Below, one piece after another: positions 24,031-33,709 of a DNA stretch of 64,000 nt (its first letter is position 1; each line of letters starts with the position of its first letter). The notes beneath the pieces were generated by a model. It did not search any database. It had not been told where the DNA came from and worked only from the letters and a program-made list of their open reading frames with translations. The DNA is from Schistocephalus solidus (taxonomy: Eukaryota; Platyhelminthes; Cestoda; Diphyllobothriidea; Diphyllobothriidae). The stretch is taken from contig WEDG01000761.1 in the NCBI GenBank assembly GCA_017591395.1, positions 1-64,000 of the forward strand. The letters run 5' to 3'. Position numbers and translations under genes: made by a program.

Positions 24031-27000
24031 GTTCGCTTGCTTTTAGCCCGTTCTCGAATTAACGAGCTCATCTCCTCCTCCTCCTCCTCCTCATCCTCCC
24101 TCTTTCCTTTTTTAGAAGGCTGCTCAGCTCTACCAACAGGGCATCTTCTTGGAGATGGAGTACAAGGCGGTGATGCCCAACTTTCACACCTTTCAAGGTG
24201 ATCATTTTCCCCGTGGGATTTGCGTTTGCTGACGTCGAAGAGGCCAACACGTTTCAAGACAGTTTCACTAGCCTGTTAACCAGATGGGCTCGAACCCCGG
24301 ACAATGTGACACGCACTCACAGTGTAGACAAACCGAACACCATGGGCGTTAACATGCACATAGTACAAAGGCCCACAGCAGAGGCACCCACAAAGTACAG
24401 CTTTCGTTTGCCGAGTTTCCGCAAGGTGAGCGTTCCTTACGCGTGTGCGCACACTTTTTCCACTCATTTTCGCTTTTGCCGATATGCTAATTGAGCTTCA
24501 ATATTCCAAAACACCCACAGACTAATTTTAGAACCTGCAAGTTCCTTCATTCTGCGGCTTCCGAGGACTCGAAATCAGTTTTGGATGGCATCACGACCTC
24601 AGGTACTGGCAATCAACAGAAGAAGCCTCAGGGGGCACTGTCTTTTCTACCGACCCAGCCTCAAAGTCCTTTCTCATACTCCTGTATCCCCAGAGGCGAT
24701 CCCTCTAGTCTGCGTCTGATTTTCTGTAAACTTCTCGGTTATTGAATGTTTTGGTGCGAAACTGCAAAGCAGAAATGTGCGTCCATTTTCCCTCCTGCCA
24801 TTAGACCTGGTCATAAAGTGCCCCTCGCATTAGTCTCTATATCCAACCGATCGTCGTCAACCTCATGCGCTTTCAAGTCAATTCTCCATCTTTCGTCTCC
24901 AATCCAACTGAACCTGGGTGTAAATCACAGGCCTTCCCAACATGTACTTGGCATCTGTCTGACTTAGCTAACAATAGTCAACTCCTTCTATTTTCTCTTC
25001 GGATATTTTCTCCACAATCCATTGTTCAAAGCTCTTCTACCTCATAGGTGGAGGGGATTCTAGGTTGCGATAATATTTAGTGTTGTATGGCACTGACGAT
25101 TTACTGGTCTCCACAAAAATTGGTAGCGCATATACGAGCGAGCTAGGTGTATATTGGTGGAAGGACGCTCACTGATCTGTTACGGGACTCACTCGTTCCT
25201 TTCTGTCTTGGGGATCTCTCTCTCGATCCCCGTCCGCAGTCGCACAGTCTTTGTCCGTTACCAGATAGTGTCCAGATGCAGGTATTTCTTCTTGTATGTG
25301 TGTATGCTGACTCCGCAAAGTTTGGAAGAGAGGAAGCTGGCATTACTAGCATCATTCTCATGCAGTTAATAAGCATTCAAGACACTCAATAGAGAATGGG
25401 CCTGTGTTTCAAATTAGCTTAGCATTAGGACAATTGACTTAGTGGTTCGGTCTCTGATCCCACGTCTCTAAATTGCTAGGAAATCTAACTGCCCTGTGAA
25501 CTCTTCGGTGGGAAATTTTTAGAATCACATCGCCGGAATCATGGCTTTATTCGTCTGAGCTTTCGAACTCCTACTGGGCTCCATCGTCAGAGATGATAGC
25601 GGCAACAAAAACCAGCAACAGTTCTAGGGCGTAGGAGCCAATCAGACACCAGTGACGCCAGTCCGGGGGGTGACTGTGCAGGGCTCGGTATGCCGGTGGG
25701 AAATTTTTAGAATTACATCGATTCATTCTCGAGTCTCACTTCATTTTACGAACTTGTGGCTTCTTTTGCACGCATGGGAAATAAGTAATATAGAGAAGAA
25801 GAAGATGAAGAAGGTTGTTAGCTCGCCGGCATCATGGCTTTATTCGTCTGAGCTTTCGAACTCTTACTGACGATGGACTCCAGTAAGAGTTCGAATGCTC
25901 ATCCAAATAAAGCCATAACTCCGGCGAGCGAACAACCTTCTTATTCTTTATACATATCCACAGACCTGAAATGCGAACCTTCGAAGTGGTGACTACACCG
26001 TGAGCCGCGAGCTGTCATGGTTCTCAGGCCCGCGGCCAGTTAACAAGCGCAATGCTCTCCCTTTACCCTCTTCTTTGCTGAGAACTCAGCCACACGGGAG
26101 GTCACGGAAGACCAACAATTAGGGTGACAGTGAGCCCAATTTCCAAGTCATTAGTATGCCAACATCCAACACGGATGATGAGATTGCGGCCATTAACGCT
26201 TCGAATGCGGACTTCCAAGCCATCACCGTCTTAACTACGACCTCCCAAGCGATGATCGCGAGAAACTGTTAGTGCTACTTCGCATGTGCTCGCATGCCAT
26301 CTGCGTCCTATGAATATTGCACTCCTTGTGCCTCTCATACCCTTATTTACGATTGTATCCGATGATGAGTTCGTGTGAGAATCCGAAACGTCAGACTAAT
26401 AAACTTTTTCCAGTGATCACATCCTTGTCCTCTTAACAGCCGGATAGTATTTTCTGCTGCACAGTTCTGTAATTCATCCTTGTCAGAGTCCTGACTTAAT
26501 GCAAAGCCGTGCTCAATCTGTGTTCTGTTCTCCTCTCACGAATTCACCCTCTCCCATCACCTTTGAACCTACCCGTGAAATCACCTTTCAGTTAATCTCT
26601 ACTTATCCGCTCCCCGCCCTCCTTTTTTAAACTCTCAGTCAAAGGCGTCAAAGGTGAGTCTTTAGTGTCCAGTTTTGTTCCTTAAATGCACGTTTCGTCT
26701 GTCAAACTAACCAAGGCCTCGTTCTAACTTTCTAATAACTAGCACCTTGGTTTAACCTTACCGTTGCACGTTTCGCCCCTCAAAATGGCCTACTAGTATG
26801 CTCTTCACTCCACCGCCACGCAATGTGCCCGTCAACCCTCTCTCTTCTTTTAGCAAAAGAAGGCCCTGCCCATCAGTGCCCCCACCGACTTTGTGCACGT
26901 ACAACATTTGGGCTTCAACAAGGAGACAAACCAGTTTGACATGTCGGGTCTCAACGAAGATATGCTGCAACAGTTCCTTAAGGACCACAATCTGCAAAGT

Positions 27001-27190
27001 CTCTTCACATCTCCGGAGGATGCGAAATTTGCAGTCAATTTCATTGCCCAGAATGTAGGCATCCAACAGGTTAGTCCTCTGTGCCCTTTCACAGCCCTGT
27101 TTGCTTGTTGCATTTTCTGGTGGGTGTTATGCTGAAATGAGATCCAGTACGTGAGTGCATTTGCACCAGTAGGGGTTTGCAAAGAGAGGC

Positions 27191-27225
<35 letters not shown>

Positions 27226-30200
27226 CTGGGGAAAACTGAAGCATGCATTGCCGGCTCCCTTGACCATGCTGACCTTGAAGATCTCGGTTACACCTGAGTT
27301 TTTGTGCGCGCACACCCAAATGCACCCACGTTTAAGGCGTGTTTAGCGTTGTCGTCTGACCCTCTGCTATAGCAACCAGCCTATCGGAAGCAGTGCATTT
27401 TTGAAGAGGCAAAGAAATATCAGGATATTCAAAAAGTGGGAGAATGTCTATGCGGGGAAGCGGTCAAAGTGCATGGTGGAGATTGAAGGCGGACGCTAGC
27501 CGTAGCTTCAGCGTTGACCATCTGGGACGAGCTTTAAGTCATGAGGCATTTGTGGAATATTGAGACATGCTCGATCCATATTTTGGCACATACATCCACG
27601 TCTGGTTCCAGACGGGGAGCTTTCATAGAAGCTGGTGCCCCAAAGTAGCGACCTGATATGAGGAGATAGGTCCTGACAGCCGTTTCGCGCTTATTACGGA
27701 TAATCGATCGGGCAGATTGAGTGATCACAACGTTCGTGGCCCTAGGTTTAACTAATGTTTGTTGATGGGCAGGCAACAGATACCCGAAGTAGCCTTTGTA
27801 AAATTTCTTTGGTATATGAATGCTAATTGTACGCCCTGATCATTCCCGAAACGATAAACTGGCAGTGATGAGGAATTGGGTAATATCCCGGCTGCAGGAA
27901 CGAGTGTAACAATACGGTCTGAATGTCAAAGTTACTTACTGATTCCAGTCGTGAGAACACCTCGCGACGACAGTCAAGACTGCCTTTGAGTTTTTGAGTC
28001 AGATTTCCTTAACTTATAAAAGCATAGGGGTTAGAAACGATTTTGATATAGTAGAAAGGAGCCTGATGGTAGTCACTTTTGACTTATGAGTGGTCACCAG
28101 CCAGGTTTATCCAAACTCAGGCTTGCGGACTTGGCGTTGTTCGCTGGTAGGAGGTCCTATGCACATGCATGTGCGGAGCATTGTCATAATCTTTGACCAA
28201 GATATCACTCCTTTGGCCACCGTAGGCACTATCTCAGTCCTAGTAACGTTAGCTGATCATAATCCTGCGTTAGCTCGAAGACCAATTAAGCCATAGTTCT
28301 TCTGGTAGCGGCCGTGTGATAGCCTATTGTTACAGCAGGGTAGTTCATGGATTCGAAGGTAGATGTTTCAGTCAACGCCTCCAGTAAGTTGGCTGATGGA
28401 GGATGAGTTCTTAGTGGATGGCTGGCAACCTTCGCCGGGTCGTGATACGGCTATGGCTGGTAATCTTCGGACAGGCAACTGATATTTCAGGTCGTTAACC
28501 AATAACACCTGAAAATCATTACCTTTGTATTGAATGGACGTAAACAGTCACAACGCGACCTGTAAGTATACAGGAAATAAAACCACGAAAGTCATTTCTG
28601 GCCATCTGACAACTGAGTTTTATTCAGACTGCTCATACCATCAGGTAGAATTAACGTAGAGAGGTTGGATTGTTGCACAGAGGTTACATCAACAGACCGA
28701 ATGCCGTGGGAGGGTGTGAACTTTGCGATAGCTGCGCCCACCAATGGCTCGTCGTGTTGTGTACGTCGCTTATACGGGGTACAAGAACTGTTTAGCACGT
28801 GACCATGGCTAACGAATGATTCTATGGTCGTTAGAAGACCGCGCTTCAGTTTTGTTTCCTCTGCTAGCACGCGTAGGTGCAGACTCACGCCGCGCCAGCC
28901 ATCCGCACCTTATCCGCCCCCCAGTCTTCTTGGCACCGGGTAGAAGTGAGAAAGCACCGTAGGTGCTATCGCTCAAAACTAATTCACACGAAAGTCACCG
29001 TCCCTGCACCATCATACGTGGACCTTGTCGGACATTACAGTCGAATTCTCGTCACGGGTTAATGCAGTACTTGCATTTTGACAAGCTCAGATGAACTTTT
29101 CGGCGTATGAAATGAGTGCGCAGGTGACTGAAATGGTGTCTCGATGGTCGTAATACCGTCAATACCTTTTTTATTTGAACTGTTGAAGCCCTACGCATTT
29201 GCGCACAAAATCCCAGGGTTACCACTTTTGGGATATAATTTTAAAACACATTTAATTTCTCTTCGGCAACTGAATAACTCGTCCCTTCTCGGGACTGGGA
29301 GTTAGGCTGCAGTGGTTCCTTCCCAATATCGGCCTTACGGCATTTCCGCCCTTACAGTAGCCTGGTAGATGCCTCGGGCACAAAATCGTGTGTGGCACGC
29401 GTAGATGACCAGTTTAGCTTCGTAATTCACTTATTTTCGGTCGTCATATCCATGTGAGTGATGGAGTAGAGAGTGCGGTAGATACTGCGCAGGGCACTGG
29501 CTCTGCGCCCACTCCGTGAGGCTTGTGCTGGACATCATCGTTCGCAATGGTCAAGCTTTCAGTTGCTCTCATAATCTAGGGATATCCCGAAGGAGGCAGA
29601 AATGGTTGCGATGCGCTCTGTCTGCGATAAGTTCAAAAGTAGACACTATTTCGGAGCTTTCGTCACCAGACATCCACGATTTCGCTGAAGAAAAATAACT
29701 GGTAGAAGTGATGAAGTAGAAAACCAAAATACCGACTGACTCAACACGGATCGAGTATTACCTACCCAACTACGCTCGCCGTTTGTCTTCCGCGATGACA
29801 AAAATCGAAGGAGACAAAGATTGGGGACAATGTCGCGCGACTTCAGAAGGACTGTTCGACGGGAAGATCCATCATTCCAAGTGCTCGCGCACACTACAAC
29901 GAAAATCACCGAATGTTGGTACGCCTCCACTAATCCGATGTGCTGCAAACTAGATCGCGCGTAGCATGATGGATGCGCAGAACTCGGGCCGTTTATATCT
30001 CTACAGCTGCGTTGAACTTCCCCCCCCGCATACCGAGCTCTTTGCAACTAATCTGAAGGACACGAGTTAGCTTCATGGTTGGTGGCTGCCCTAAAACTAT
30101 GCATTCATCGTTCGCTACGATCGAGCTTTCAGTTGCTCTCATAATTTAGGGTAATCTCTTAGTAGGTTTCGTTACTATATGTTTTTATATGAATTGATCC

Positions 30201-33078
30201 ATCAGTCTTTCGATGAATAAGGATGTATAGAAATGGAAACTGGCTGTCAAGCTCTGGTTTGGAAGTAAACCCGATAGTTAGACTTGTGGGGTTAAGAGTT
30301 GCATGAAGCGTATGCTACTGATCTTTCTTAACCATTAAAAATGTATCCTTCACATAGCGCAGGCGGGATTTCGTATTTGTGGTTGAACCCATAGGAATGC
30401 ATTTAAGTTCCCGATGGTATAGCTCCTACCCCTTTTCCCATATGCCAGTAGCCTGCCCAGGCAACAAGTAGAGTGATGCGGACGTGGGCTCGGACCTCAC
30501 ACACATGAGAAGTTCAACAAGAACGAATTATTCATCCATCTCGCAACTTTTCAAACCACCAATTGTGGCACCTAACGATGTTTACTAGCCCGTGAGTTTA
30601 TTATAGGGAGTATGGCATCAGCTCCTCTTTTTTTCTGCCGCGCAGTGTTTGCCCATTCAGGCCTACTAGCCCTCTGTTAGCGAGATCGAGCGCAGCGAAC
30701 GACGTGGCGTGAACCTCTGTCTAACGAGCACCATGTGCGCCCATGGCAACAGTTGTCAACTCCGTTTGACTGAACACGTGCTCTCCGTTTCTGTCTTACT
30801 CAGCAGCGCAGATCTCTTGGGGAATGATCAACGCACAGGTCTCCGTTTCTGTCTTACTCAGCAGCGCAGATCTCTTGGGGAATGATCAACGCTCAGGTCA
30901 TAGAAATGACCGAGGCCCGCTGTGTCTGTGATAAGTTCAGAAATAGACACTGTCGCAGCTTTTGTCACCAGATGTGGGCTATTTCGCTGAAGGTAAATAA
31001 TCGGAAACATGGATCAGGCAGAACCCAAAACACGAACGAACTAAACCTGGATCGGGTTTACCTACGCTCGTCATTTGTCTTCCGCGGCGATGCAAATCAA
31101 ATGAGACGTAGCTTAGAGATAACGTCGAAGGACCTTTCGACGGAAAGACCCACCATTCCAGGTATCCACACAGTCTAGAGCAAAAATCACACCGAATCTT
31201 AGTACTCCTTCAATAATCCCATATGCTGCAAACTGGATTGCGTACGGGATAACTGATGCGCAGAGCTCCGGCCGTAAATTTCTAATGCGATGCGTCGAAC
31301 TCGCCACCGCCTACCAAACTTTGCGTAGCTAAAATGCGCACGTGACTTAGCCTCGTGGATGGCGGCTACCCTAAAATCGACATGTATATTCCATGTCGCA
31401 CAGAGCGGGGCTGCTTGATTGGTCTTCCAATTTTAACTGTTCTGCTGCTTTCCGCAAAACCTTTTGATGGCGGGCTGTCGAATGAATTCGAAAACTCGGC
31501 CCCTTTATTCCTCCCTTACCAGTGCGTGTATTCTTTGAAACGACTTGTTTTTTGAGTTTCGAAACCGCTTTGATGTGTGGCCTTGTACGCTACTTGAGTG
31601 GTGCCTGCGTCAGGACTACCAAAGCGTGCGCAAAACATGTCAAGTTAAATGACACCAGACCGTTTCAGAACGTGTTGGCCCCTCTTTGCCGTAGTATGAA
31701 CATACTGCCGCCACGGAGCTTTCAGCCTTCATTCAGTGCTTACACGCTTTGCTTTTCATTTTCACCCAGTTCAATAAGGCTATGAAGAACCGCGCCCCCC
31801 AACCACCACAGAACAATATCCCGACCACAGCTTTTAATCATGGTGCAGCATCTTCTGTTCCGCTCTTTGCTAACCGGCCCACGCAGCCGCCGCCCCCAGT
31901 TCCGACCAGTTTTTCCCCTCCCCCCACTATGCCTCCCCCACCACCACCACCACCACCACCCCCGGGACGAGCAGCACCACCACCGCCTCCGGGACGAACA
32001 CCGCCACCGCCACCAGGGCGAGCAGCACCGCCTCCACCCCCACCACCGCCAGCCCCGGCGTCCGGCGGCCAGACGCCTGTTCCTGCACCGAGGGGTCATC
32101 CAATTGGTGGTGGCTTGCCCACGACGACCGCTCCCGTTGACCTCCAGTCAGAAATCCAAAACTTCAATAAAGGATTTTTGAAAAAGGTATGGTTTTCAAT
32201 TTTCCAGGTCAGGCGACACCCTGCGCTGTTGAGACATTTCATCCCTTGCTCTCTGTTCGAGTTTGAGGCATCCATAAGACAAGTAATGTGCGTCTGCGAC
32301 CGTATTTGCATTTGTCTACAGTTTCCAAAGCCAGATTTGACAAATATTTCGGTCAGCAATTCAGTTGTGCCCACTTTCCCATCTTTGTGTTCCAGTAACA
32401 CACACTGAGGTGCACTAGATGAGTATCTTCCCAGCATTTGATTCCGAAAACTTGTGTATATTTACCTTTACCACGTCAATTTTCATTTTCAGTTTCGAAA
32501 ATCCTTTACTGCTAATCCCGTCCGCTGCAATTTGGGTGTGATTCCTTCCGGAGGTACTGTAATTCGTAATCCGAATGTAGGAGAAATAATTATCTTCTCT
32601 GCTCTCTTGCGGTAACAGCCCCTAATTTCGAGGACTCGCTTTGAAAGTAACCATCTGCACAAAAGAATGCCTCCAAATTCTACCGTTCCTGCTTTGGGGA
32701 GCAATAGTGACCAGCGGCCCTCTGCCTGAGTAAATTAAATATAAAAAAACAGCTTACTTATTTTGATACTTAGCGGGTTCTCGTAAATGTCGGTATTCAT
32801 GATCAAATTGGCTTGCAACCACCAAATTCCCTAGCATAACGTAAACAACCTACGCGTTGTGCTGGTCCTACGCGCATATGACTTAACTAGACAAATTTCT
32901 GCCCCATCTCCCCATCCTGTTTCAGGTGGAAGACCACCCTCAGCCCGTTAATCCGGTAAGCAGCGGGGACGGTCACAAGGACATGTTGGCAGCCAGTCTT
33001 AGTCAAGCTCTGAATAGTCTCCTTGCTTCACGACGTGCCTACCTCTCAGATGACTCCAGCGAGGATTCGGACTTTTGA
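23809..33078 (+). CDS. WASP/N-WASP family protein, copy A (multi-exon, first exon not found)
   Basis: Actin-nucleation promoting factor: autoinhibited in the cytoplasm, opened by GTP-Cdc42 on the GBD and phosphoinositides on the basic region, then it presents actin and Arp2/3 through its VCA tail. Exons seen, all joined in phase 0: WH1 part 1 (23,809-24,030), WH1 part 2 (24,116-24,425), basic microexon (26,639-26,653), CRIB/GBD (26,854-27,069), a post-GBD exon from 27,373 with unclear end, polyproline plus WH2 (31,770-32,186), and C/A tail (32,926-33,078, stop TGA). WH1, GBD, PRD and VCA in this order define the family. Exon 2 has a 1-nt insertion that breaks the frame. That may be a sequencing error or a real lesion, because all other exons look maintained. 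No start-codon exon or poly(A) signal was recognised. Confidence 0.88.
24071..24103 (+). repeat. CTC/TCC microsatellite in WH1 intron
   Basis: Run of CTC triplets (interrupted by TCATCC) forming the polypyrimidine tract in front of the exon 2 acceptor at 24,115. Copy B has a shorter, imperfect version at 58,759-58,790. On the opposite strand it creates glutamate-rich shadow frames. Confidence 0.8.
24116..24425 (+). CDS. WASP copy A, WH1 exon 2 (frameshifted)
   Basis: Acceptor TTTTTTAG, donor AAG|GTGAGC. It encodes the second half of WH1: QLYQQGIFLEMEYK and FHTFQGDHF, then, after a shift of frame, VGFAFADVEEANTFQD, corresponding to the FHTFxGD...LNFANEEEAxxF signature of N-WASP. Length is 310 nt. 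The homologous part in copy B reads through TTTTCCC where this copy has TTTTCCCC (C run at 24,209-24,212), and removing one base gives 309 nt, phase 0. As written, a stop (TGA) follows about 9 codons later. Codon-level conservation after the shift argues that it is recent or an assembly error. Confidence 0.82.
25506..25720 (-). repeat. Short element with hammerhead-like core, flanked by 27-bp direct repeats
   Basis: CGGTGGGAAATTTTTAGAAT(C/T)ACATCG occurs at 25,506-25,532 and 25,694-25,720 with one mismatch, bracketing 161 bp. On the reverse strand the insert reads CTGACGATGG ... GAGTTCGAAAGCTCAGACG then AATAAAGCC, the motif seen in several other places (55,365-55,430, 62,695-62,760, 43,505-43,560). 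Upstream on the same strand is a CACTGGTGTCTGATTGGCTC segment shared with about 55,290. It could be a Penelope-type terminal repeat or a SINE. Confidence 0.6.
25810..25940. repeat. 60-bp-arm inverted repeat (palindrome) of the same short element
   Basis: Left arm 25,810-25,869, right arm 25,881-25,940, spacer ACGATGGACTC. The arms read GAAGGTTGTTAGCTCGCCGG... against ...CCGGCGAGCGAACAACCTTC, with only a handful of mismatches. Each arm carries the AATAAAGCC end and the TTCGAA core. Two element termini are therefore joined head to head, and the strand could fold into a long hairpin. Confidence 0.8.
26320..26440 (+). repeat. Dispersed repeat terminus with GATGATGAG...CCGAAACGTCAG and AATAAA
   Basis: TCCGATGATGAGTTC, then CCGAAACGTCAGACTAATAAA and CTTTTTCCAGTGATCACATCC. 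Similar termini lie on the same strand at 34,790-34,885 and 59,450-59,550. It is related in layout to the CTGACGA...CGAAA family but distinct in the flanks. Confidence 0.55.
26639..26653 (+). CDS. WASP copy A, 15-nt microexon (basic region)
   Basis: TTAAACTCTCAG|TCAAAGGCGTCAAAG|GTGAGTC codes SKASK in phase 0. Copy B has the same structure (60,315-60,329, coding PDKSK) with conserved splice signals on both sides. Joined to the next exon it gives a lysine-rich lead into the CRIB (SKASKQKKALPISAP), comparable to the phosphoinositide-binding basic stretch before the CRIB of N-WASP. Confidence 0.7.
26854..27069 (+). CDS. WASP copy A, CRIB/GBD exon
   Basis: 216 nt, 72 codons, acceptor CTTTTAG, donor CAG|GTTAGT. 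Residues 7-20 of the exon fit the CRIB consensus ISxP..FxHxxHxG exactly (ISAPTDFVHVQHLG). The rest (MSGLNEDMLQQFLKDHNL, FTSPEDAKFAVNFIAQN) matches the GBD helices that both bind Cdc42 and hold the C-terminal tail in the closed state. 66 of 72 residues are identical to copy B (my count), with no stops or gaps. Confidence 0.93.
27186..27228. repeat. GA microsatellite in intron
   Basis: AGAGAG run with an interruption, in the same intron position as the GA run at 60,844-60,876 in copy B, so the repeat predates the duplication. The reverse strand makes serine/leucine-rich shadow frames. Confidence 0.85.
27340..27660 (+). CDS. WASP copy A, post-GBD exon and adjoining ultra-conserved block
   Basis: Acceptor CTCTGCTATAG precedes CAACCAGCCTATCGG (from 27,373), coding QPAYRKQ..., EEAKKYQDI in phase 0, plausibly the link between GBD and polyproline region. 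No clear donor follows. The frame closes near 27,486, and relative to copy B there is a 1-nt insertion (ATTCAAAAAG versus ATTAAAAAG). Downstream, 126 nt (27,472-27,597) are identical to copy B although not open in a shared frame. A hairpin CGTCTGG-TT-CCAGACG follows at about 27,599. Confidence 0.55.
28541..29530. other. WASP intron, no recognised feature
   Basis: The last part of the duplication fades out near 28,540. Beyond it only short open frames on both strands, none with a domain I recognise. Confidence 0.45.
29533..31385 (+). repeat. Pair of diverged direct repeats of about 510 bp in WASP intron
   Basis: 29,590-30,100 and 30,880-31,385 are homologous in the same orientation. Shared landmarks are GATAAGTTCA(A/G)AA(G/A)TAGACACT, CTCG(C/T)C(G/A)TTTGTCTTCCGCG, CGACGG(G/A)AAGA(T/C)CCA(C/T)CATTCCA, ATATGCTGCAAACT-like and GCCCTAAAA at the end. 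The first copy is bracketed by a second short repeat (CATCGTTCGC...AGCTTTCAGTTGCTCTCATAAT at 29,533-29,590 and 30,103-30,160), giving the look of an element with terminal direct repeats. No coding capacity was recognised. Confidence 0.7.
30783..30898 (+). repeat. Two-copy 58-bp tandem repeat
   Basis: CTCCGTTTCTGTCTTACTCA... at 30,783-30,840 is repeated at 30,841-30,898 with a single difference (ACGCACAG versus ACGCTCAG). The near identity indicates a recent duplication or an assembly artefact. Confidence 0.95.
31770..32186 (+). CDS. WASP copy A, polyproline and WH2 exon
   Basis: Acceptor TTCACCCAG, donor AAAAAG|GTATGG, 417 nt in phase 0. After a basic start (FNKAMKNRAPQPPQN) comes a polyproline region at about 31,880-32,062 with repeated PPPPPGR units, which binds profilin-actin and SH3 proteins. 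Near the end, DLQSEIQNFNKGFLKK resembles a WH2 actin-binding motif (amphipathic helix followed by an LKK[V]-type strand). The V is supplied by the next exon. Human N-WASP has two WH2 motifs; only one is seen here. Confidence 0.87.
32926..33078 (+). CDS. WASP copy A, central and acidic (CA) terminal exon
   Basis: Acceptor CCTGTTTCAG, phase 0, ending with TGA at 33,076-33,078. VEDHPQPVNP completes the WH2 strand. DMLAASLSQALNSLLASRR is the amphipathic central helix that contacts Arp2/3 and, when inactive, the GBD. YLSDDSSEDSDF is the acidic end. The usual acidic-tail tryptophan near the C-terminus is absent, and the protein ends in phenylalanine. SDDSSEDSD offers casein-kinase-2-type sites, as in mammalian WASP. 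Confidence 0.86.
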   Translation: MEDHPQPVNPVSSGDGHKDMLAASLSQALNSLLASRRAYLSDDSSEDSDF

Positions 33079-33709
33079 AGGCGCCATTCGGACTGGTTTC
33101 CTGCATCAGGCTGTGCATGTACAACATCCAGATATTGGAGTTATCTTATCGCACACCCCCTCTCTTCCCCCCCGACCTCTATCCTCTGCCTGTCGCCTCT
33201 TTTTATATCCGGATTTGTAGTCCCCCCAAGCGAGTGGTGAAAGTACGCGCTTCCTGCTATGCCGTGCCTTAGACGTACCTAGACGTTTTCTTGGCTGTGT
33301 TCTTGGTATTCTTTGTATGAGCTTATGCCCTTCAATTTATATTTTGACTTGAACTACTGAGTATCCGTTTGCCTCCATTTTGCGACCACCAGTTAAGAGA
33401 TCTTTTTTCGCTGATCGCGCTTTCTTTGCCATTATTCGGCTGATGGGAGAAGGCGTCTGTAACTAATTGTATTCGTAAGTATCCATGCAACTAAGGTCAT
33501 GGCCCTAACTGCGAGTCGAATGATATGGCAGCAGAGCGAATTCTTGGGCGTGACGAAAAAACGGGTACACTGAATACAGCACTACTGCTTTTGGGTGTGG
33601 TTACGTACCAATCGGATAACTGGGTTACTTATAAAAATCCCACAAACTACAATGCTGCCCCAACTTGTTTGATGTCCGCCCTAGAAAAATGTTTGAAAGC
33701 CCCCGTGGC
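33079..33709. other. Region downstream of WASP copy A
   Basis: Pyrimidine-rich at 33,150-33,200. No AATAAA was seen within about 600 nt after the stop, so the 3' UTR end is undefined. No other gene recognised. Confidence 0.5.

Larger units (their letters stand above)
20238..28540 (+). repeat. Segmental duplication, copy A (pairs with 50,471-62,527)
   Basis: Homology starts at TCTGTTTACTAAGGTCATT (20,243; partner 50,475) and can be followed through GTAAGTT, the CTTTCGGTTCATAG region, the WASP WH1 and GBD exons and the intron behind them, to about 28,540. WH1 and GBD exons are roughly 90 percent identical in protein. Introns differ more and carry copy-specific insertions, for example the SINE at 21,215-21,445, which copy B lacks. 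The order of landmarks is the same in both copies, so this is a direct duplication. Confidence 0.85.

Noticed and set aside
24532..24602. Possible WASP linker exon between WH1 and the microexon (TTTTAG ... CTCAG|GTACTGG)
   Set aside because: 71 nt is not a multiple of three between phase-0 exons, copy B lacks the donor (CTCAG|GAAAGC), and the residues differ between copies.
26351..26405. Catalytically competent hammerhead ribozyme
   Set aside because: The core reads GATGATGAG instead of CTGATGAG, and no stem III or clear cleavage triplet context can be drawn, so only a likeness is claimed.
31740..32099. Reverse-strand frame rich in Trp, Arg and Cys opposite the polyproline exon
   Set aside because: It is the mirror of the CCA/CCG proline codons of WASP exon 31,770-32,186; no domain and no splice context.
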